Origin: Blautia sp. An81
Lineage (GTDB): Bacteria > Bacillota > Clostridia > Lachnospirales > Lachnospiraceae
Direction of reading: 5' to 3'
Assembly: GCF_002161285.1 (NCBI RefSeq)
Contig: NZ_NFHH01000005.1
Span: forward strand, 1 to 64,000
Length of the DNA stretch: 64,000 nt
Part shown: positions 58,705-64,000 of the stretch, in pieces
How positions within the stretch are numbered: the stretch's first letter is position 1
Layout of the letters: each line of letters opens with the position of its first letter
Notes under the pieces: model-generated
Database searches by the model: none
The model's input: the letters and a program-made list of their open reading frames with translations, nothing else
What the model was told of the DNA's origin: nothing
Position numbers and translations under genes: made by a program

Positions 58705-58968
58705 CTACCCCTCAACGATCAGATATCCTCCTCCCGGCAAAGGAAATACCTCGCTGGATTCCTCCAATTCTTCATCGGACATTCCATCCACGTCCATACC
58801 GCTTTCCTCAAAATATTCCCGTACTTCTTTCAGAGAATCCACTACCTCAGCCATGCAGTCCTCCAGAAAGGCCTCTGCCTCTTCCATAGTCTCTGCAACC
58901 GGCTCGGAAAAAAGCTGTCCCTGGTTTTTCAAAAAGGTTAAAATGCATTCATCGCTGTATTCGTTCAT
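58705..58968 (-). CDS. small acidic conserved protein, function unknown
   Basis: An 87-residue acidic protein (MNEYSDECILTFLKNQGQLF, ETMEEAEAFLEDCMAEVV, PLPGGGYLIVEG). Homologues of this size are common in Lachnospiraceae and are sometimes labelled glyoxalase without evidence; I see no VOC metal residues. ATG 58968 is chosen because AGGGAGG lies 8 nt upstream; another ATG two codons before it is too close to the site. Confidence 0.65.
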   Translation of the reverse strand: MNEYSDECILTFLKNQGQLFSEPVAETMEEAEAFLEDCMAEVVDSLKEVREYFEESGMDVDGMSDEELEESSEVFPLPGGGYLIVEG

Positions 58969-59029
58969 TCTCATTTCCTCCCTTATATTTTGTATGTATG
59001 CAGTGGTTTTTATCCCCATTCTCTTTCTG

Positions 59030-59707
59030 TTATAATTTCTGATTTTCTCTAGATTTCTTTAAAAATTCCAAAATCTGAGCCGGCCTGTCCACAATCAGGT
59101 CCGCTCTATGCTCCTCCAGTTCTTTTCTGGGTCTAAATCCCCAAGTCACACCAATAGTAAACATTCCCGCGCCATGTCCGGTCTCCATATCTGTATCCGT
59201 ATCTCCCAGGTACAGACATTCCTGAGGTTCTACAGAAAATTCCTCTGCAATAGTCAGTGCTCCTATGGGGGAAGGTTTTCTTGGCACCTTTTCCGTCTGT
59301 CCCTGGACTTTATGGAACATCTCCTGTCCGAAAATTTTTTCCACTACCTCCACAGCAGCTTCATGGGGCTTATTAGAAAGAACAGCTATCTTCATCCCTT
59401 CTTTTTTCAGCTCCTCCAACATCTCTATAATCCCTTCAAAAGGCTTCACATGGTAAAACGGATCTTCCGCAAACCATTTTCTGTACAGTCTGCGGACCTG
59501 CTCATAATCTGCTTTGTCGCCTCCGGGTACAGCGGCAAGCATCCTCCGCACCAATTCATCGGCTCCGTTTCCCGCGTAAAAATTATAATCCTCTACCGGA
59601 ATAGGGGGCAGATGAAAATGGGCCAGGGTTCGATTTCCCACATAAGCAATAGACTCTACTGTATCAGCAATGGTTCCATCCAAATCAAAAATACAGGCTT
59701 TATACAT
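59030..59707 (-). CDS. HAD-family phosphatase (phosphoglycolate phosphatase-like)
   Basis: A 225-residue haloacid dehalogenase-like hydrolase with a C1-type cap. Motif I CIFDLDGTIADTVESI near residue 5-20, motif II AVLSNKPHEA near 110, and motif IV YLGDTDTDMETGHGAGM near 169-185 are intact. It resembles Gph/PpaX-type phosphatases. It starts 6 nt after the end of maf and is probably co-transcribed with it. Confidence 0.88.
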   Translation of the reverse strand: MYKACIFDLDGTIADTVESIAYVGNRTLAHFHLPPIPVEDYNFYAGNGADELVRRMLAAVPGGDKADYEQVRRLYRKWFAEDPFYHVKPFEGIIEMLEELKKEGMKIAVLSNKPHEAAVEVVEKIFGQEMFHKVQGQTEKVPRKPSPIGALTIAEEFSVEPQECLYLGDTDTDMETGHGAGMFTIGVTWGFRPRKELEEHRADLIVDRPAQILEFLKKSRENQKL

Positions 59708-59713
59708 GTCTTC

Positions 59714-60298
59714 TCACTCCCTAATCTGAATTCCCATAGTTTTCATTTCCTGGTAGAGCCTTGCCACCGGCAGCCCTACTACATTGTTATAATCGCCCTG
59801 TATCTCCCGGACAAAAACCGCGCCTTTCCCCTGAATGCCATAGGCGCCGGCCTTGTCCATAGGCTCGCCGCTGTGAACATAATCCTGTATTTCCCTGTCT
59901 GACATTGGATAAAAACTTACCTGAGAGGACTCATGAAAAGTAAGGGTCTGAACATTTTCTCCTTCTCTGCTCATGACCGTTACCCCGGTAAATACCTGAT
60001 GAGACCTTCCGCGAAGCATAGAAAGCATTTTGACAGCATCCTCTTGGGAACTGGGCTTCCCCAGAATTTTTCCATCCAGAGTCACAATCGTGTCTGCTCC
60101 GATCACAGTCACATCATCTTTCTGTTCAGAAAAAATCTCCCGGCATTTCCCCAAAGATAATTCTTCTACTGCCTCTCCCGGGTCTGTCTTTGTGATTTTC
60201 TCCTCTCCTTTTGCCGGACAGACTTCAAACACAGCGCCAATCTGTTCCAATAGCTCCCGACGCCGGGGAGAAGCGCTTGCAAGTATGATTTTTCTCAT
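59714..60298 (-). CDS. maf: Maf-like nucleoside triphosphate pyrophosphatase
   Basis: A 194-residue Maf/HAM1-fold enzyme that hydrolyses non-canonical or excess dTTP/UTP-type nucleotides. The N-terminal signature ASASPRRRELLEQIG (residues 7-21) and the catalytic VIGADTIVTLDGKILGKP (near 65-82) are complete, followed by SHQVFTGVTVM and AGAYGIQGKGAVFVREIQGD near 155. Length is typical. Confidence 0.93.
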   Translation of the reverse strand: MRKIILASASPRRRELLEQIGAVFEVCPAKGEEKITKTDPGEAVEELSLGKCREIFSEQKDDVTVIGADTIVTLDGKILGKPSSQEDAVKMLSMLRGRSHQVFTGVTVMSREGENVQTLTFHESSQVSFYPMSDREIQDYVHSGEPMDKAGAYGIQGKGAVFVREIQGDYNNVVGLPVARLYQEMKTMGIQIRE

Positions 60299-60372
60299 GT
60301 CATGCTCCTTTTGTATTTCTCTGTTTCTTTGCTTTTAAGTATAGCCTGTCTCTGAAAGGTATGCAACTAAAA

Positions 60373-60410
60373 AATCAGAGACCTTACAGCAAGCTGCAGG
60401 ATCTCTGATT
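60373..60410 (-). terminator. terminator of the flavodoxin operon
   Basis: AATCAGAGA and TCTCTGATT form a 9-bp outer stem with TGCAGC / GCTGTA pairing inside; on the minus strand TTTTTTAG follows. Confidence 0.85.
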
Positions 60411-60450
60411 CTTTATTTCTATCAAAACTGTTCGTTAACCTTCTGGGATA

Positions 60451-60873
60451 TTACTGGGCCAGGGTCTTTCCCAGATTTCTGCAGGCCTCTTTTGCCTCGT
60501 CATCTGGCTCTTCGTTGCAGATCACGCCATCCTGTATCAAATTTGCTCCCGCTTCTTTGCAGGAGGCTTCCCAGTTCCGCATCCATTCACCGTCTCCCCA
60601 GCCATATGAGCCGAAAAGGCCGATTTTCTTTCCTGACAAGCCGTTTTTGCAGTCATCGAACATTGGTGCAAATTCTGTATCTTCCAGTTCTTCGTCACCC
60701 ATAGAAGGGCAGCCAAAAGCAATGGCGTCATATTCTGCCATCTTATCACCGGAGAAAGCCGCTGCTTCAAACACCTCTGCTTCTGCTCCTGCATCTTTCA
60801 TTCCCTGTTCTACTTCCTGAGCCATAGCCTCTGTATTTCCTGTTCCACTCCAGTATACAACTGCTGTTTTCAT
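60451..60873 (-). CDS. flavodoxin
   Basis: A 140-residue short-chain flavodoxin. The FMN phosphate loop is WSGTGNTEAMAQEVEQGM near residue 8-25; the FMN-stacking segments are AIAFGCPSMGDEELED near 51-66 and LFGSYGWGDGEWMRNWE near 86-102. It is a low-potential electron carrier that often replaces ferredoxin when iron is short. It is the last gene of the DUF2325-DUF3793 operon. Confidence 0.94.
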   Translation of the reverse strand: MKTAVVYWSGTGNTEAMAQEVEQGMKDAGAEAEVFEAAAFSGDKMAEYDAIAFGCPSMGDEELEDTEFAPMFDDCKNGLSGKKIGLFGSYGWGDGEWMRNWEASCKEAGANLIQDGVICNEEPDDEAKEACRNLGKTLAQ

Positions 60874-60906
60874 AGTATATACCTCTCTTTAAAATTATTT
60901 TGTATG

Positions 60907-61458
60907 CTAAGCAGCCACGATCAGCTGCCTCACAGGCTTTCCTGCCAGAAACAGTCTCTGATAAACTTCTTCGCATTTTTTAAATTTGCAGAAGGTCTTC
61001 ATGGCAGAACATTCATCACAATACACTTTCCAGCATCCACAGCACTTACAGTTCTTTCCCTGATTCACCATAAATCCCCAGACGTCATCTTCAGGGTATC
61101 CCAGGAAAAGGCCTACCTCATGGGGGAACTCTCCCTCGTCTCCCATTCTGTCTTTCAGGATTTCAATAGCTTCCTCTGCAGTCTCATAGCAATATCCCTG
61201 AGTCTTTAAAATTGCTCTGGTCTTTTCCCTTTTCAGCTCCTCATCCAGCTTTCCAACTCGAAAAACATACAGGAGGGCTCTGTGTCCGTTTACTTTCATC
61301 ACATGAAGATCCAGGCCTTTTTCCTGAAAAATTTTTCTCCACTGAGAAAGGACTTCACGGAACTCCTCTTCTTTTTCCCAGGGATACCAGAAAAGATTTG
61401 CAGTCTTCAGTCCTGCTAGTGTAGGGGCGCTGTGCCTTATCAGAAACTTATCCAGCAT
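60907..61458 (-). CDS. DUF3793 family protein
   Basis: A 183-residue protein of the clostridial DUF3793 family. The N-terminal MLDKFLIRHSAPTLAGLKTANLFW is typical; the middle HEVGLFLGYPEDDVWGF segment near residue 116 and the Cys-rich CKCCGCWKVYCDECSAMKTF patch near 135-154 are family hallmarks, the latter a possible metal site. It lies 33 nt before the flavodoxin gene and overlaps the DUF2325 gene by 11 nt. The recurring link with flavodoxin suggests redox or iron homeostasis, not shown. Confidence 0.8.
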   Translation of the reverse strand: MLDKFLIRHSAPTLAGLKTANLFWYPWEKEEEFREVLSQWRKIFQEKGLDLHVMKVNGHRALLYVFRVGKLDEELKREKTRAILKTQGYCYETAEEAIEILKDRMGDEGEFPHEVGLFLGYPEDDVWGFMVNQGKNCKCCGCWKVYCDECSAMKTFCKFKKCEEVYQRLFLAGKPVRQLIVAA

Positions 61459-61747
61459 TTACCTGCCCTCCTTTAATATCTTCCAGAACCGACTGAAGAG
61501 CTGATGTGCTGCTTCTGTGGATCCTGACAATCGGTATATTATTTCTCTTTGCCTCCTGAGAAGCATTCATAACCATTTTATGAGAAACTGTGTTTGTAAA
61601 TAAAAGAAGCAGATCCGGACAGCCCATCTTTTTCTTGATGGAGCCATGCTCCTTTACAAAAACCTTTGCCTTACATCCATAGTCCTGACAGAGGTTTTCA
61701 TATCTTGTTACCATTCTCTCATTGCCGCCTATAATTACAATACTCAT
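61448..61747 (-). CDS. DUF2325 domain protein
   Basis: A 99-residue protein with the DUF2325 fold: MSIVIIGGNERMVTRYENLC, KVFVKEHGSIKKKMG near residue 31 and LLLFTNTVSHKMVMNASQEA near 47-66. No function is established; family members often sit beside iron transport or flavodoxin genes. It is the first gene of the three-gene operon and has GGAG upstream of the ATG. Confidence 0.8.
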   Translation of the reverse strand: MSIVIIGGNERMVTRYENLCQDYGCKAKVFVKEHGSIKKKMGCPDLLLLFTNTVSHKMVMNASQEAKRNNIPIVRIHRSSTSALQSVLEDIKGGQVNAG

Positions 61748-61765
61748 ATGGAATCGCTCCTTTCT

Positions 61766-61819
61766 GGTTAGCTTTTTCTAACTCCCTATGGAAAAAGAAA
61801 ACGGATCCTCTATCCGTTT
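61766..61819 (-). promoter_or_regulatory. structured leader of the DUF2325 operon
   Basis: Two hairpins lie in the ~100-nt leader on the minus strand: AAACGGAT / ATCCGTTT with a 5-nt loop (61799-61819), followed by TTCTTTTTCC as in an attenuator, and GTTAG AAAAAG CTAAC (about 61768-61783) close to the ribosome site. No known riboswitch was recognised. Confidence 0.5.
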
Positions 61820-61846
61820 CATATTCCTTAAATTAATTTTATTTGA

Positions 61847-61860
61847 TTAGTTTTAACTAA
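61847..61860. promoter_or_regulatory. dyad operator at the DUF2325 operon start site
   Basis: TTAGTT, TT, AACTAA: a perfect dyad, extended to GATTAGTTTTAACTAACTATC (61845-61865 in part). It lies immediately downstream of the -10 box on the minus strand. The half-site resembles that of DtxR-family metal repressors and recurs before pflB. Confidence 0.6.
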
Positions 61861-61865
61861 CTATC

Positions 61866-61894
61866 ATATTACTTGCTTTTTCTCTTCCTGTCAA
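61866..61894 (-). promoter_or_regulatory. promoter of the DUF2325-DUF3793-flavodoxin operon
   Basis: On the minus strand TTGACA (61889-61894), exactly 17 nt, TAATAT (61866-61871). The -35 is a perfect consensus. Confidence 0.85.
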
Positions 61895-61908
61895 CAGGTT
61901 TTTAAAAT

Positions 61909-61937
61909 TTGACGGAAAATTTTTCATATGCTAAACT
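61909..61937 (+). promoter_or_regulatory. promoter of the Cof-type phosphatase gene
   Basis: TTGACG (61909-61914), 17 nt, TAAACT (61932-61937), 32 nt before the start codon and divergent from the flavodoxin-operon promoter only 15 nt away. Confidence 0.65.
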
Positions 61938-61969
61938 AAAACCATTGTACAGATATAAGGAGGCTCCCA

Positions 61970-62779
61970 ATGAAAATTTTATTCACCGATTTAGACGGTA
62001 CTCTCCTGAACCGGGACAAGAAAATATCTTCTGAAAATCTGGAGGCCATCGATTATGCCTCACGCCAGGGGAACATAACTGTAATCTCTACCGGACGCTC
62101 CCTTTCTTCCGCCCTGCCTTATATAGAAGAGCTGGCATCCGTTCAAAAGCAGTCCTATGCCATAACCTACAACGGAGGCCTGATCTACGATTGTACCTCT
62201 CAGAAAATACTCTATAAGAAAACAATCCCTCTTCCTTATGTTCAGTATATTTTTCAGCAGGCGAAAAAATTCCATATTCATTGTCAGACTTATGAGGATG
62301 GATATGTACTGGCAGCAACAGACAGTGAGGAGCTGCGAGAATATGCTGCCCATACCAGTATGCCTGTCCGCATCCTCCCGGACCCTCCAGGAGAAATGAC
62401 GAAAGAACCTTTCAAAATCCTTACTTCCTGCCTTCATGGCCGAGAGCATCATCAGGCATACCGCCGTTCTCTGGAGGATTGGTCAAAAGATAAAATTTCA
62501 CTGTTTTTCTCCAGTGATTATTATCTGGAACATGTACCTTTAGGAGTGTCCAAAGGCAATGCCATCCATATACTCTGCCAGCTTCTGAATGTCCCCATAG
62601 AAAACACTTATGCGGCAGGTGATGCAGAAAATGACATAGCCATGCTGAAAGCAGCTCATACAGGTATTGCCATGGCAAATGGCACAGCAGAAGTCAAAAA
62701 AGTGGCTGATTACATCACAAAATCCGATAATAATCACGGCGGAATCCGTGAAATCATTAAAAACTTTATAGAAAATTAA
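61970..62779 (+). CDS. Cof-type HAD-IIB phosphatase
   Basis: A 269-residue HAD hydrolase with a type C2b cap. Motif I is LFTDLDGTLLNRDKKIS near residue 4-20, motif II VISTGRS near 38-44, motif III lysine in GVSKGNAIHILCQ near 197-209, and motif IV YAAGDAENDIAMLKAAHTGI near 219-238. These enzymes dephosphorylate sugar phosphates and cofactors such as FMN or PLP. AAGGAGG lies before the ATG. Confidence 0.9.
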   Translation: MKILFTDLDGTLLNRDKKISSENLEAIDYASRQGNITVISTGRSLSSALPYIEELASVQKQSYAITYNGGLIYDCTSQKILYKKTIPLPYVQYIFQQAKKFHIHCQTYEDGYVLAATDSEELREYAAHTSMPVRILPDPPGEMTKEPFKILTSCLHGREHHQAYRRSLEDWSKDKISLFFSSDYYLEHVPLGVSKGNAIHILCQLLNVPIENTYAAGDAENDIAMLKAAHTGIAMANGTAEVKKVADYITKSDNNHGGIREIIKNFIEN

Positions 62780-62888
62780 TGAAAACCCCTTCCATTCTTC
62801 TTATAAGTTGGATTATAATAGAGAAAATATTATTAGACGGGTAGTTGCATTACAAATGTCTGAATTGTAAAGAAAGGATTTAGAGAAT

Positions 62889-63323
62889 ATGGGAAATTTT
62901 GGCAAAAAACTTTTAGGTGCAGGGGCTCTTGGAGCCGCTGCAGGCGCAGCAGTTTATTACTTCGTAAAAAAGAAAAGCGAAGATCCTGATCTCCAGGAGG
63001 AATTTGCAGATTTTCAGGATAATATTAAGGAAACTGCCGCCTCAGCGGTCAATGTTGCCTCCCGGCTGAAAGACGTTGTAGAAAAATCTGTGGATAATGC
63101 GGTAAGTAAGGTAAAAGAGCACACCGATGATTTCGTTGACGATGACATCTTTGAAGAAGAAGAGTCTTTTTCCTCAGCAGCATCTGAAGTCGCTGAAGAA
63201 GTAAAAGAGGCTGGAAAGGAAGCCGTATCTGATGCAGCTGAGACTGTAGAAAAGGCAGCGGAAAAGGTAGAAGAAACCGCAGAAAATATTAAAGAAGCAG
63301 TTGATGATTCAAAAGAGTCATAA
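62889..63323 (+). CDS. YtxH-like membrane-anchored acidic helical protein
   Basis: A 144-residue protein. A single glycine/alanine-rich helix near the N-terminus (KKLLGAGALGAAAGAAVYYF, residues 5-24) is followed by KKKSEDPD and ~110 residues of charged amphipathic helix rich in Glu, Ala, Val and Lys (VEKAAEKVEETAENIKEAV). This layout is that of YtxH-like or apolipoprotein-like general stress proteins. Function unknown. GAAAGGAT precedes the ATG, and TATAAT at 62813 may be its -10 box. Confidence 0.65.
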   Translation: MGNFGKKLLGAGALGAAAGAAVYYFVKKKSEDPDLQEEFADFQDNIKETAASAVNVASRLKDVVEKSVDNAVSKVKEHTDDFVDDDIFEEEESFSSAASEVAEEVKEAGKEAVSDAAETVEKAAEKVEETAENIKEAVDDSKES

Positions 63324-63505
63324 ACTGTTGATGCATTTGTGCAAATATCATACTTTATTGGCCGCAAAGGGGCGGCCTCTCTTGAAGGAGTAACTTTTAA
63401 TCCGTAGTTTTTGGGAGTTTTGTGGTAAAACACGCAGATAAGACTTCGATTATTTTCCTGCTGTTTCACCATAAATCTCCCTTTTTTTGTAAAGGAGGAA
63501 TGCTT

Positions 63506-64000
63506 TTGAATGAAGTATTACTGTTAGTTGGAATTGTAATTATGATCTGTATCCTTTTAGGACGTTTTGCTGAAAATCTTCCTGTTCCTTCCCTTCTGAT
63601 TTTTATAGGATTAGGCATGTTTTTCGGAGCAAACGGTCCCATTGGAATACAGTTTGATGACTATTCTGTGTCCGAGAGTATCTGTACTATCTGTTTGATA
63701 TTCATTATGTTCTATGGAGGCTTTGGCACCAATATTGCTTCCGCCAGGCCTGTTCTGGGAAAATCTCTCTGTTTATCTACCCTGGGGGTTATTCTTACCG
63801 CCGGCTTTACCGGAGCTTTTATACATTTCGTTCTCCGTCTATCCTGGACGGAAAGTATCCTTATCGGAAGCGTGATCGCTTCCACAGATGCGGCCTCAGT
63901 CTTTAACATACTCCGTTCCCAAAGCCTGGCTCTAAAAGACAATACAGCTTCTCTTTTAGAGGTAGAATCCGGCTCCAACGACCCGATTTCCTATATGCTG
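63506..64000 (+). CDS. potassium/proton antiporter (CvrA/NhaP2-like), partial
   Basis: The first 165 codons of a membrane protein that runs off the window. About five hydrophobic helices are seen, with LPVPSLLIFIGLGMFFGANG near residue 30, the ICLIFIMFYGGFGTN helix near 75 and SVIASTDAASVFNILRSQSL near 127-146, which is a strong signature of the NhaP2/CvrA K+/H+ antiporters; EVESGSNDP closes the visible part. TTG 63506 is preferred because AAAGGAGG is 7 nt upstream; the in-frame ATG at 63500 is too close to it. Confidence 0.88.
   Translation, partial: MNEVLLLVGIVIMICILLGRFAENLPVPSLLIFIGLGMFFGANGPIGIQFDDYSVSESICTICLIFIMFYGGFGTNIASARPVLGKSLCLSTLGVILTAGFTGAFIHFVLRLSWTESILIGSVIASTDAASVFNILRSQSLALKDNTASLLEVESGSNDPISYML

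Noticed and set aside
63324-63505. Possible c-di-AMP (ydaO) riboswitch before the K+/H+ antiporter
   Set aside because: The gap has a GGCCGC/GCGGCC stem, but none of the conserved ydaO segments could be found.

Overview
The window looks like chromosome from a spore-forming, anaerobic, gut-type Lachnospiraceae (Clostridia). Support: a SCIFF peptide and its radical-SAM maturase beside secDF; pyruvate formate-lyase with its activase; dipicolinate synthase subunits A and B; a Clostridia-type polyamine operon; AGGAGG-type ribosome sites with frequent TTG/GTG starts. I do not assign a genus. I saw no rRNA, tRNA, CRISPR array, prophage or intact insertion sequence.

Layout. (1) 0.2-1.4 kb: a lipoprotein with a duplicated domain. 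(2) 1.4-16.3 kb, minus strand: a dense housekeeping run, in transcription order TIGR04086 membrane protein, scfA, scfB, secDF, recJ, apt, relA, MBL hydrolase, hemZ, HD-GYP protein, hisS, aspS. (3) 16.4-21 kb: a large wall-anchored surface protein, a CNNM/CorC protein and a DUF624 protein. (4) 21.2-24.4 kb: a pyruvate formate-lyase whose glycyl-radical domain is a separate small gene, followed by its activase. (5) 24.3-27.3 kb: YdcF, GNAT and asparagine synthetase genes. (6) 27.3-35.5 kb, minus: an export/import hybrid operon (beta-rich solute-binding lipoprotein, two MalF/MalG-type permeases, HlyD-like adaptor, FtsX/MacB-like permease, no ATPase) that runs into dpaA-dpaB. A two-component system lies across a 329-bp spacer holding three large inverted repeats. 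(7) 37.9-43.2 kb: a frameshifted Rpn-type nuclease gene, a D,D-carboxypeptidase behind a VanR/VanS-like pair, and small genes. (8) 43.3-49.7 kb, minus: speD-speA-speE-speB-CASDH-nspC, which encodes two alternative routes to spermidine. (9) 50.4-55.6 kb: Pit phosphate transport, DegV, DUF5721, NudC and a deleted oxidoreductase pseudogene. (10) 55.8-61.7 kb, minus: htpG under a perfect CIRCE operator, methyltransferase, small acidic protein, HAD phosphatase, maf, then a flavodoxin/DUF3793/DUF2325 operon. (11) 62-64 kb, plus: a Cof-type phosphatase, a YtxH-like protein and the start of a K+/H+ antiporter.

Most notable: the two-gene pyruvate formate-lyase; the ATPase-less hybrid transporter operon with its inverted-repeat control region; a similar TTAGTT..AACTAA dyad just downstream of the -10 in both the pfl and the flavodoxin-operon promoters; HrcA-type control of htpG; and VanRS-like regulators next to a serine D,D-carboxypeptidase.
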